A stretch of 23,244 nt of DNA from JBMTVN01 sp046047235 (GTDB lineage Bacteria > Verrucomicrobiota > Verrucomicrobiia > Limisphaerales > JAHDYP01): the NCBI GenBank assembly GCA_046047235.1, contig JBJOII010000065.1:1-23244 (forward strand). Direction: 5' to 3'. Shown here one piece after another: positions 1 through 7,869 of the stretch; the stretch's first letter is position 1; every line of letters begins with the position of its first letter. The notes under the pieces were generated by a model. That model was not told the origin of the DNA. It did no database searches and saw only the letters and a program-made list of their open reading frames with translations. Position numbers and translations under genes: made by a program.

Positions 1-539
1 GCTTCCTCAAACAACAATCCCGCGGAAAAGGCGGCGCCGTCCGTGAAGCCTTCGCCACCGCTACCGGCGATATCCTCTTCATCCTCGATGCCGACCTCAC
101 CATGCCCCCCGAAGACCTCCCCAAATACTACGAACTCATCCGCTCCGGCCTCGCCGAGTTCGTCAATGGTGTCCGCCTCGTCTACCCCATGGAAAATGAA
201 GCCATGCGCTTCTTCAATATGCTCGGTAACAAGTTCTTCAGCTCCGCCTTCAGCTACCTCCTCGGCCAACCCCTCAAGGATACCCTCTGCGGCACCAAAG
301 TCCTCTTCAAACAAGACTACGAAAAGATCGCCAAAAACCGCTCCTACTTCGGTGACTTCGATCCCTTCGGCGATTTCGACCTCCTCTTCGGCGCCGCGAA
401 ACTCAACCTGCGCATACTCGACCTCCCCATCCGCTACCGCGCACGCACCTACGGCGATACCAATATCCAACGCTGGCGCCACGGATGGCTCCTCCTCCGC
501 ATGGTCCTCTTCGCCGCCCGCCGCCTCAAATTCATCTGA
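1..539 (+). CDS. Family 2 glycosyltransferase, 5'-truncated
   Basis: The open frame runs off the left edge (first full codon at base 3) and stops with TGA at 537-539, so only the last ~178 residues are visible. They contain RGKGGAVREAF, the DILFILDADLTMP stretch with the DxD-like DAD metal/nucleotide site of GT-A fold enzymes, and a C-terminal half resembling dolichol-phosphate-mannosyltransferase-like GT2 proteins (LCGTKVLFK, FDLLFGAAKLNLRILDLPIRY). The usual role is transfer of a sugar from a nucleotide sugar to a lipid or polyprenyl carrier; the substrate cannot be told. No membrane helices are seen in the visible part. The next gene's ATG overlaps the stop by one base (TGATG), so the two are translationally coupled and probably act together on one glycolipid or surface polymer. 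Family confidence is high, substrate unknown. Confidence 0.88.
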   Translation, partial: FLKQQSRGKGGAVREAFATATGDILFILDADLTMPPEDLPKYYELIRSGLAEFVNGVRLVYPMENEAMRFFNMLGNKFFSSAFSYLLGQPLKDTLCGTKVLFKQDYEKIAKNRSYFGDFDPFGDFDLLFGAAKLNLRILDLPIRYRARTYGDTNIQRWRHGWLLLRMVLFAARRLKFI

Positions 540-1297
540 TGCCCACCCCCATCCAACAACATCAGATCGAAATCCAACGCAACCAGATCGCCTGGAACCG
601 TAAACCCTCCCTCCAAGCCGTCTACGCCTCCTTCTATCGCGAAATCCAACAACACCTCAACCCCACCACCCCAGGCCCCATCGCCGAAATCGGCTCCGGC
701 ATCGGTAACCTCCAAACAGTCATCCCCAATACCATCCGTACCGACCTCTTCCCGAACCCCTGGATTCACCTCGCCTGCGACGGCTATGACCTCCCCTTCG
801 CCAACCAATCCCTCTCCCACCTCCTCCTCATCGACGTCTTCCACCACCTCCAAGCCCCCGCCGCCTTCCTCCACGAAGCCCACCGCACCCTCCATCCCAA
901 TGGCCGAATCATCCTCCTCGACCCCTATATCAGCTGCCTCTCCCTCCCCATCTATGGCCTCGTCCACCACGAACCCATCGCCTGGAAAAAACCCGTCAAC
1001 ACCTCCACCCAAAAACCACAACCTCGCCCCTACTACGCCGCCCAGGGAAATGCCACCCGCGTCTTCTTCCAGAAACCCACCCCACCTTGGCTCTCCCATT
1101 GGAATATCCTCCACGCCCGCCCACTCCCCGGCCTGACCTATATCCTCACCGGCGGATTCAGCGGCCCCTGCCTCGCCCCACTCAAAGCCCTGCCCCTCCT
1201 CCAGAAACTCGACTCCCTCCTCGCCCCCTTCCCCAAACTCTTCGGCGTCCGTTGCCTCGTCTGCCTCGAAAAGAAAACTCAGCCCTCCCCGCCCTGA
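539..1297 (+). CDS. Class I SAM-dependent methyltransferase
   Basis: A 252-residue protein with the start fixed at ATG 539 by the TGATG overlap with the upstream glycosyltransferase. An in-frame upstream ATG at 485 would lie inside that gene and is rejected. It shows the methyltransferase motif I glycine loop (IAEIGSGIGN, about residues 45-54), an acidic strand-2 residue (RTDLF), the motif II/III region with LLIDVFHHLQ, and the post-motif LHPNGRIILLDPY, matching the Methyltransf_11 type. The acceptor is unknown. Coupling to a GT2 enzyme suggests methylation of a sugar or lipid intermediate of the same pathway, which is inference. Its 3' end overlaps the converging gene on the other strand by 19 bp. 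Confidence 0.88.
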   Translation: MPTPIQQHQIEIQRNQIAWNRKPSLQAVYASFYREIQQHLNPTTPGPIAEIGSGIGNLQTVIPNTIRTDLFPNPWIHLACDGYDLPFANQSLSHLLLIDVFHHLQAPAAFLHEAHRTLHPNGRIILLDPYISCLSLPIYGLVHHEPIAWKKPVNTSTQKPQPRPYYAAQGNATRVFFQKPTPPWLSHWNILHARPLPGLTYILTGGFSGPCLAPLKALPLLQKLDSLLAPFPKLFGVRCLVCLEKKTQPSPP

Positions 1298-1719
1298 AAC
1301 CACTCGCTCATCAGCCGCCGCTGCAAATCCGTCAAGCCGGGCAACTCCCCCAATGCCTGCGCACGACGCCGAAGCTCGCCCAACCGTCGCTCCAACCCTC
1401 CCAACCCACTTCCCCCTTCTTTCCGCACAGCCCCCCCCACTCCACGCAATACCGCCAACCGCGCCCGCACACTCAGCAACTCCGCCAACACCTCACGCTC
1501 ACCCTCTTTCAGGTTCGGAAATAAATAGTGCACCTCCAACCCGTGCATCAGCTGCGAATACTCCCGATATAACGCGTTCGGACGTGCCGGATCCTCCTCC
1601 AACCCCCCCAATACACGCATCAATGACTCCGAAGCATAATCCTCAGCCTGCTTCAGCAGTCTCTCAGCCTCCGTCTCAACTCCTAAATCACTCTTCTTCA
1701 TCAAAACCACCCAACCCAT
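1279..1719 (-). CDS. Hypothetical helical protein
   Basis: I do not recognise this 146-residue protein. It is predicted almost entirely alpha-helical, with Glu/Arg/Leu-rich stretches (EREVLAELLSVRARLAVLRG; LERRLGELRRRAQALGEL) that could form a coiled coil. It has no signal peptide, membrane segment or cysteine cluster. ATG at 1719 and ATG at 1701 are both possible; neither has a strong Shine-Dalgarno sequence, though GGTGGTGA lies before the first. The gene converges on the methyltransferase and overlaps its end by 19 bp. Sense-like amphipathic composition and full codon bias make it more likely real than a shadow frame, but no function can be inferred. Confidence 0.6.
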   Translation of the reverse strand: MGWVVLMKKSDLGVETEAERLLKQAEDYASESLMRVLGGLEEDPARPNALYREYSQLMHGLEVHYLFPNLKEGEREVLAELLSVRARLAVLRGVGGAVRKEGGSGLGGLERRLGELRRRAQALGELPGLTDLQRRLMSEWFQGGEG

Positions 1720-1896
1720 TCACCACCAACCATAGACATAAAACACCCTCGCCTGCGCCCAACACGGTTATCAGCTCGAAAATGCTAGCTCTTCCAATGC
1801 CACCTCCATCCCACACGGGCTAACTCTCACACCATCAACCAAAAACAAACCTCCTCCAACTCCGCGACCCCTCAAAATACCAAACGAACGCGATGC

Positions 1897-1978
1897 AAAG
1901 GAGATGCAGTTGCAGCCACTCCGCACAACACCCAACACCGTAAACTATCCGCTTGCTCCCTCTCCCACCGTCTCCTAG
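1897..1978 (+). promoter_or_regulatory. Possible leader ORF before the kinase gene
   Basis: The only good ribosome binding sequence upstream of the histidine kinase is AAAGGAG at 1897-1903. It sits directly against ATG 1904, which opens a 24-codon frame ending at TAG 1976-1978, out of frame with the kinase. An in-frame TTG at 1910 follows. The kinase frame is closed upstream by TAA at 1941-1943, so this site cannot serve the kinase directly. The short frame overlaps the kinase's first codons and could couple translation, or it may be chance. The rest of 1720-1952 shows no other recognisable element. Confidence 0.25.
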
Positions 1979-4379
1979 CGTCCTACTCAAAACTCCGGTG
2001 CCTCCCCCCAAACCCAAATCATCCCCACCCCCAAAAGGCCACCGCTTCGGCCTCCGCGCCAAACTCGCGCTGTTGATGACCCTCGCCTCAGCCAGCGCCC
2101 TCATCGTCACATTCCTCATCCTCTACTCCCTTACCCCCCAGCAAAACCAACAAACCCTCCAACAACTCAAATCCGCCATCAGCTCCGCCGCCTCCAACCT
2201 CCAGCAAACCATCCCCGAAATCTCCACCAATACCTCCGCCCGAGATACCATCGAGAATGAAATGTTCTCCGCCGTTCAAACCACCCTCGAATCCAAAAAC
2301 CAGCGCCGCCAACACGAACTCCTCATCCTCTTCCTCGCCGTCCCACTCACCGGCTTCTTCGTCAGTTGGCTCCTCTCCCTCCGCCTCGAAACTCTCATCC
2401 GTAAACCCATCGCCCAACTCGCCCAAACCGCCCTCCAAGTCACCCAACACCAGGACTACTCCCCCAGACTCCAACGCCATGCCGATGACGAAATCGGTGA
2501 CCTCATCGATGGCTTCAATGCCATGCTCGCCGAAATCCAACGACGCGAACTCGACCTCCAGCAAGCCCACGACGAACTCGAACAAAAAATTCTCGAACGC
2601 ACCCAAAACCTCCGCCAGGAAATCAACGATCGGCAACTCGCTCAAAAGGAACTCGCCCAGCAACTCGCCCGCACCAAACTGCTCGACCACGTCACCCAAG
2701 CCATCGCCTCCCACCAGGATATCCAAAGTATCCTCAAGGTCGCCGTCACTGAACTCACCCACAGCTTCTCCGCCGACTTCAGCGCCATCCTCCTCTCCCG
2801 CGACTCCAACCCCACCTTCCGCGTAGAAGCCGCCAGTGAACGCAACCCCGAAACCACATTCCTCCACTGGCAAACGGAAAAATGGTCCATCCCCCCCGAA
2901 GCCTGTGGCTGGTCGCTCGACCATACACCCCCCACCTTCACCCCCGATACCGCCAAAAACCCCCTCCCAGTCTTCCAACAACTCAGCGAACTCGGCATGC
3001 GCTCCGGCGCCGCCCTCCCCCTCCGCCACGATAACCAACTCAAAGGCGTCCTCCTCGTCGGCCAACGCTCCCCCAACGGCTTCACCCCAGGCGAACAGGA
3101 GTTCCTCCGCTCCCTCAGTGAACACGTCGCCCTCGCAGGCCACCAGGCCAACCTCTACGCCGAACTCCAATACGCCTACGACGAAATCCAGCAAACCCAA
3201 CAAACCATCATGCAACATGAGCGACTCCGTGCCCTCGGCCAAATGGCCAGCGGTATCGCCCACGATATCAATAATGCCCTCTCCCCCATCGGCGGCTTCG
3301 CCGAAGTCGTCCTCGCCACCGAACAAAACCTCAGCAGTAACTCCCGCAAATTCCTCGGTATCATCAAAACCTCCAGCGACGATATCGCCCAAATCGTCGC
3401 CCGCCTCCGCGAATTCTACCGGCCCCGAGCCGACCTCGAACCCCTCCTACAAATCGACCTAAACCGCCTCATCCAACAAGTCGTCGAACTCACCCGACCA
3501 CGCTGGCGCGACGTCGCCCAACGCAACGGCATCCACATCGAAACCCACCTCGAACTCTCACCCGATAACCCGAGCATCCTCGGCATCGAAACAGAACTGC
3601 GCGAAGCCCTCACCAACCTCATCTTCAACGCCGTCGATGCCCTCCCCCAGGGCGGCCACCTCACCCTCTCCTCCCATATCGCCCGCCCCACCGGCCTCGC
3701 CCGCCCCGATACCACCCCCTCCTTCAGCATCATCGAAGTCCGTGACTCCGGCACCGGCATGACCGATGAAGTCCGCCAACACTGCCTCGACCCCTTCTAC
3801 TCCACCAAAGGAAAACGTGGCACCGGCCTCGGCCTCGCCATGGTCTATGGTACCGTTGAACGCCACGAAGGCCGCATCGAAATCGAATCCCAACCCGGTA
3901 AAGGCACCACCATCCGCCTCATCCTCCCCTCCCGCCAAACCCCACCCAACCAGTCCTCCCCCTCCCAGGAAATCATCAGCCCCTATAAAAAACTCCGCAT
4001 CCTCTACGTCGATGACGAACCCCTCCTCCGTGAACTCGTCCGCGAAATCCTCGAAACCGATGGCCATGAAGTCCTCTGCGCCGACGGAGGCCCCGAAGCC
4101 CTCCAGATCTTCCACACCTGCCGCGACAAAACCCAACCCGTCGATGTCGTCATTACCGACTTCGGCATGCCCGTCATGGATGGCGCCGAACTCACCAACC
4201 GGATCAAAGCCATCTCCCCCGCCTCACCCGTCATCATGATGACCGGCTGGGGAAAAATGATGCGCGGCGAAGAAGAAGTCCCCGCTCCCGTCGATGCCCT
4301 CGTCAGTAAACCCCCGCGCATACCCGAGATCCAGGCAGCCCTCCGTAAGGTCACCCAACCCTCCACCCCCAACCCATGA
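1953..4379 (+). CDS. Membrane hybrid sensor histidine kinase/response regulator
   Basis: An 808-residue protein. A Pro/Lys-rich N-terminus leads into TM helix 1 (about 36-58), a ~65-residue outer domain, TM2 (about 125-146), a HAMP linker, a coiled coil (about 200-245) and a GAF-like sensor (about 250-395). The HisKA box has the phospho-acceptor in GIAHDINNALSP (His437). The HATPase_c domain shows the N box (FNAVDAL, Asn559), G1 (DSGTGM, Asp598) and G2 (GTGLGLAMVYG). The C-terminal receiver has the acidic pair Asp687/Asp688, phospho-acceptor Asp736 (ITDFGMPVMDG) and Lys786 (SKPP), so all catalytic residues are present. The start is uncertain: TTG 1953 is the first codon after an in-frame TAA at 1941, GTG 1998 is an alternative, and ATG 2076 lies inside TM1 and is too late. 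ATGA overlap (4376-4379) couples it to the PQQ-like gene. The signal sensed is unknown. Confidence 0.93.
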   Translation: MLPLPPSPSVLLKTPVPPPKPKSSPPPKGHRFGLRAKLALLMTLASASALIVTFLILYSLTPQQNQQTLQQLKSAISSAASNLQQTIPEISTNTSARDTIENEMFSAVQTTLESKNQRRQHELLILFLAVPLTGFFVSWLLSLRLETLIRKPIAQLAQTALQVTQHQDYSPRLQRHADDEIGDLIDGFNAMLAEIQRRELDLQQAHDELEQKILERTQNLRQEINDRQLAQKELAQQLARTKLLDHVTQAIASHQDIQSILKVAVTELTHSFSADFSAILLSRDSNPTFRVEAASERNPETTFLHWQTEKWSIPPEACGWSLDHTPPTFTPDTAKNPLPVFQQLSELGMRSGAALPLRHDNQLKGVLLVGQRSPNGFTPGEQEFLRSLSEHVALAGHQANLYAELQYAYDEIQQTQQTIMQHERLRALGQMASGIAHDINNALSPIGGFAEVVLATEQNLSSNSRKFLGIIKTSSDDIAQIVARLREFYRPRADLEPLLQIDLNRLIQQVVELTRPRWRDVAQRNGIHIETHLELSPDNPSILGIETELREALTNLIFNAVDALPQGGHLTLSSHIARPTGLARPDTTPSFSIIEVRDSGTGMTDEVRQHCLDPFYSTKGKRGTGLGLAMVYGTVERHEGRIEIESQPGKGTTIRLILPSRQTPPNQSSPSQEIISPYKKLRILYVDDEPLLRELVREILETDGHEVLCADGGPEALQIFHTCRDKTQPVDVVITDFGMPVMDGAELTNRIKAISPASPVIMMTGWGKMMRGEEEVPAPVDALVSKPPRIPEIQAALRKVTQPSTPNP

Positions 4380-5894
4380 AACTCCACCTCACCCTCCTCT
4401 CCCTCCTCTCCCTCCAGATAACCCCGCACGCCGCCCCAACACCACCGGTCCACTGGGGACACGAACTCTCCCGCAACCAATACTCCCCCGCCTCCCAGCT
4501 GCCAGATACCATCAACCCCTCTGAACACCTCAATACCCGCTGGATCGCTAAACTCGGCACGGAATCCCATTCCACCCCCATCGCCGCCAACCACCAGGTC
4601 TTCATCGGCACCAATAACGAAACCCCACGCGACCCCAGACACGAAGGCGACCGCGGCGCCCTCATGGCTTTCAATACCCTCGACGGCTCCTTCCAATGGC
4701 AAATCCTCATCCCCAAATACAGCAGCGATATCTTCACCGACTGGCCACGCTCCGGAATGTCCTCCACCCCCACCGTCGAAGGCAACCACGTCTACATGCT
4801 CAGTAACCGGGGCGAAATGCTCTGCCTCGATACGCTCGGCCTCGCCAATGGCAATGACGGCCCCTTCACCAGCGAAGCCAACCTCCAAACCCCGGCCGAC
4901 TCCACCCCCCGCCCCCACGGAAGCCGACGTCATCTGGATCTTCGATATCCACAAGGAAACCGGTTCCTACCCCCACGACGCCGCCCACGGCTCCCCCCTC
5001 ATCCTCGGCGATTACCTCTATATCAATACCGGAAACGGCGTCGATAATACCCACCTCAAAATCCGATCCCCCGACGCCCCCAGCCTCATCGTCCTCAATA
5101 AACACACCGGCAAACTCGTCGCCCGGGACAACGAACACATCGGGCCCCGTATCTTCCATAGCACCTGGTCATCCCCCGCCTACGGCAACGTGAACGGCAC
5201 AGACCTGATCTTCTTCTGCGGCGGCGATGGCGTCGTCTATGCCTTCAAACCGGTCCCCCAAAACCCTCCCCCCAATACCGTCCTCCCACTCGAAAAGGTC
5301 TGGTGGTTCGATTGCGACCCCTCCGCCCCCAAGGACAATGTCCACGAGTTCCACCAGAAAAACGGCAAAGCCAAACTCAGCCCCTCCAACATCAAAAGCA
5401 TGCCTGTCTTCCACCAAAACCGGCTCTACATCACCTGCGGCGGCGACCGCTGGTGGGGTAAAAATGAAGCCTGGCTCAAATGCATCAACACCACCCTCCA
5501 AGGGGATATAACCCAAACCGGCCTGCTATGGTCCGTCCCCCTCGACTTCCATGTCATGTCCTCAGTAGCCGTCCATGACGGACTCGCCTTCACCGCCGAC
5601 TGCGGACGCAACCTCTACTGCATCGATGACAAAACCGGGCAGGTAATCTGGACGCTCGATACGGAAGGCGAAGTCTGGGCCACCCCCCTCCTCGCCGATG
5701 GAAAAGTCTACCTCGGAACCCGCCGCGGTGACTTCTGGATTCTCGAAGCCAGCGCCGAAAAAAAGGTGCTCTGCAAAACCCGCCTCGACAGCCCCATCAG
5801 CGCCACCGCCACCGTCCTCAACCACACGGTCTACGTCGCCACCATGGAGCAACTCTACGCCTTCGCACTGTCCGACTCGCAAGCCACCGAATAA
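4376..5894 (+). pseudogene. Exported PQQ-like beta-propeller protein, frameshifted
   Basis: This is one gene read in two frames. Frame A starts at ATG 4376 (overlapping the kinase stop) with a signal peptide (MKLHLTLLSLLSL...HAA) and continues to LANGNDGPFTSEANLQTPAD. Frame B resumes at about 4902 with EADVIWIFDIHKETG and runs to 5894. The halves join into a ~505-residue propeller of the PQQ-like/BamB-like type, with blades such as GALMAFNTLDGSFQWQ, SLIVLNKHTGKLVARD, NLYCIDDKTGQVIW and TRRGDFWILEA. The shift is one extra base, most simply one C in the C6 run 4905-4910 or C5 run 4912-4916, so it is a sequencing error or a real disruption. Without correction, frame A ends at 5047 with an Arg/Pro-rich nonsense tail. 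It is likely periplasmic; no PQQ-dehydrogenase catalytic site is seen. The 3' end overlaps the converging glycosyltransferase by 40 bp. Confidence 0.85.
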
Positions 5895-7009
5895 ACCCGC
5901 CCCTTCCACTCCGACGGCTTCCCGAACCAGTGCCGCACCAGCGCCTGCCACTGAATCGCTAACAGCAACAACACGGCAACCGGATGGAGCAACGCCCCGG
6001 AACAGGTCTGCTCAAAACGCCCGCACCCCACTACCCGCGGTAACAAAACCCCCACCACCGCAGCCAACGCCCCCGCCCGATCCGCATCCCCCAGCCACGG
6101 CCACCACGCCAACACCAGAAATGGCAACACCTGCCCCCCGAATAATAAAAGGCTCATCGGCACAATCCTCGCCGGATGCGCCAACCCCTCCACCGCATTC
6201 TTCCCCAACCCGCGCCATACCTCCCCCGCAGAACGATACATCCGGCACACCGCCACGGAAGTCGCATCAAATAAATCGGTGCGATACCCCGCCAACCGGA
6301 AAACCCGGGGCAGCTTCAGCCCGTCATGCAACGAATTCCGCAACCGCTCATGCCCCCCACAATTCCTATACGCCTCCCCATCCACCACAAATAGTTGGCC
6401 ACACCCCGCCGCAAAGGCCGCCGACTTAAACCACCGCATAAACGGCATCGGCAAATAACCCAGCAATACGGTGTGAATCAAGGGTATCAACAACCTCTCC
6501 AAAAAGGTCTCGGTCTCCTGCCGCGGAACCCCACTCGCCAAAGCCACATCCCGCTCAACCAGAAATCGCACCATCCGCTCCAACGCCCCCGCCTCCAACT
6601 TGACGTCCGCATCCAAATACACCCAATACCGATGCCGCGCTAAACCCGAAAGCACATGACACGCATGCTGCTTCCCACACCACCCAGGCGGCAAATCCGG
6701 GGCGGTCTCCAAACGCACATTCGCATGACGCTTTTGCCGAACCCTTACCAGCTCCGCCGTGCGGTCCGTAGAATGATCGTCCAAAACCACCACCTCAAAA
6801 TCAATGCCCTCCTGCCGCAATACAGAGTCCAATGCGCCACCCAAAGTCGACTCCTCGTTGCGCGCCGGTATCAACACCGATACCCCCGGCAACCCGCCCC
6901 CACGACCACCACGCCCCGTTGGCAACGCCCGGTAGACCATCAGGTTCACTCCAAATAAAATCGCCGGAGTCCAAGCCAGCGCCAGTATTGTCAAAATTAC
7001 CCAGCTCAT
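5855..7009 (-). CDS. CrtQ-like carotenoid glycosyltransferase (GT2, membrane)
   Basis: A 384-residue protein with an N-terminal membrane anchor (about 3-25), a GT-A domain (VSVLIPARNEES at 43-54, VVVLDDHSTD, DAD at 133-135) and three C-terminal hydrophobic segments. Several features match staphylococcal CrtQ, which glucosylates 4,4'-diaponeurosporenoate: WCGKQHACH at 110-118, YRNCGGH, and EWKGRVYS near the C-terminus. ATG 7009 has GGAGG five bases upstream and overlaps the acyltransferase stop (ATGA, 7006-7009). As the last gene of a desaturase-acyltransferase-glycosyltransferase run, it probably glycosylates an oxidised carotenoid end group. The membrane GT2 assignment is firm; the carotenoid acceptor is inferred from the motifs and context. 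Hopanoid-type GT2 proteins (HpnB) are the main alternative. Confidence 0.85.
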   Translation of the reverse strand: MSWVILTILALAWTPAILFGVNLMVYRALPTGRGGRGGGLPGVSVLIPARNEESTLGGALDSVLRQEGIDFEVVVLDDHSTDRTAELVRVRQKRHANVRLETAPDLPPGWCGKQHACHVLSGLARHRYWVYLDADVKLEAGALERMVRFLVERDVALASGVPRQETETFLERLLIPLIHTVLLGYLPMPFMRWFKSAAFAAGCGQLFVVDGEAYRNCGGHERLRNSLHDGLKLPRVFRLAGYRTDLFDATSVAVCRMYRSAGEVWRGLGKNAVEGLAHPARIVPMSLLLFGGQVLPFLVLAWWPWLGDADRAGALAAVVGVLLPRVVGCGRFEQTCSGALLHPVAVLLLLAIQWQALVRHWFGKPSEWKGRVYSVACESDSAKA

Positions 7010-7869
7010 AGTCCTCCATGCCCCGGATCAAATCGTTCACCGCGAACCCACGCCACCCCGCGACGCCAAACGTCGTAAATCCCACCCACACCCGATCGCG
7101 AACTCAATAAGGTCTCAAACTTCGCCGGATCACGCTCCATCGACTCCGCCGCCAACGCATCCAGCCCCTCCTCCATCCTGCGCTCCAATATCCCAGTCAC
7201 CCACCCTGCATCCAACCCCAGCCCGCCAAAACGATCCACCGCCGCAATCCGTAACAACACCTCAGGCCGCCGCTCCTCCCAAAAGGCCAGCTCCCAAACC
7301 GCCGTCACCACACTCACTTCACCCACCCGCGCCACCAACTCCCCCACACCCCGCTGAAACCGAACCGGACGCTCCCGCACATCACTAAACCGACCCTGCG
7401 GTGTCACACATAGTACTGCCCCAGGTTCCTCCAATACCTTTTGCCCCACCCGCAAAAAGCGCACCGCCCCTCGCCTCGTCCCCGGCTCAACCCCAAAAAA
7501 TCCCAGACGCTTGAAAAAGCCATACTTCCCCAATGCCGCCTCTTCCATAGGCATGTAAAAAGCCCGCCCAGGAAGAAACCTCCCCAACAAATACAGACCC
7601 ACCAGTGGATCCCACCACGAAGGATGATTCACCACCACCAGTAAAGGTCCCTCCTGCGGCAGCTCACACACACTCCCCCGCGATAACCGCACCGCCTGTA
7701 CCTGCCGCTTCAGAAAACGCCGACCATACCACGAAAACCAGCTTACCCACCGAGGGGAACGAACCGGCAGGTCAACCTGACGAAGAGGCTTCGAAACAGC
7801 GTGGACCCGCCCGGCGTGAACCGGGCCTAGACCCACTCTACTCACCTCGCTCTCAGCCACGTAACTCAT
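7006..7869 (-). CDS. PlsC-type acyltransferase in the carotenoid operon
   Basis: A 287-residue protein from ATG 7869. It carries the HX4D acyltransferase motif NHPSWWDP (His82, Asp87), the acceptor-site region FFKRLGFFGVEPG, and PQGRFSD in place of the common FPEGTRS motif. The frame stays open to 7986, but that extension lies inside the desaturase gene. ATG 7869 overlaps the desaturase end by 17 bp and has GGAGGC 11-12 bases upstream. The family transfers fatty acyl groups from acyl-CoA or acyl-ACP to a hydroxyl. Between a carotenoid desaturase and a CrtQ-like glycosyltransferase, the likely acceptor is the sugar of a carotenoid glycoside, the job CrtO does in Staphylococcus. Lysophosphatidate is the alternative. 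Acyltransferase call strong, substrate inferred. Confidence 0.85.
   Translation of the reverse strand: MSYVAESEVSRVGLGPVHAGRVHAVSKPLRQVDLPVRSPRWVSWFSWYGRRFLKRQVQAVRLSRGSVCELPQEGPLLVVVNHPSWWDPLVGLYLLGRFLPGRAFYMPMEEAALGKYGFFKRLGFFGVEPGTRRGAVRFLRVGQKVLEEPGAVLCVTPQGRFSDVRERPVRFQRGVGELVARVGEVSVVTAVWELAFWEERRPEVLLRIAAVDRFGGLGLDAGWVTGILERRMEEGLDALAAESMERDPAKFETLLSSRSGVGGIYDVWRRGVAWVRGERFDPGHGGL

Noticed and set aside
449..1303. A 284-codon open frame on the - strand opposite the first methyltransferase
   Set aside because: Low-complexity Glu/Gly-rich shadow; the + strand protein has clear SAM motifs.
1780..1800. AGCTCGAAAATGCTAGCTC-like partial palindrome considered as a tRNA fragment or operator
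   Set aside because: It cannot be folded into a cloverleaf, and the arms are short and imperfect.
2088..3392. A 434-codon open frame on the - strand opposite the histidine kinase
   Set aside because: Same skew artefact: repetitive Gly/Glu/Phe/Val composition, inside a complete kinase gene.
4848..5894. Considered as an independent gene starting at ATG 4848
   Set aside because: The first ~25 codons are a Pro/Thr-rich out-of-frame reading of the upstream half; the domain continues from the 4376 frame, so a frameshift in one gene explains it better.
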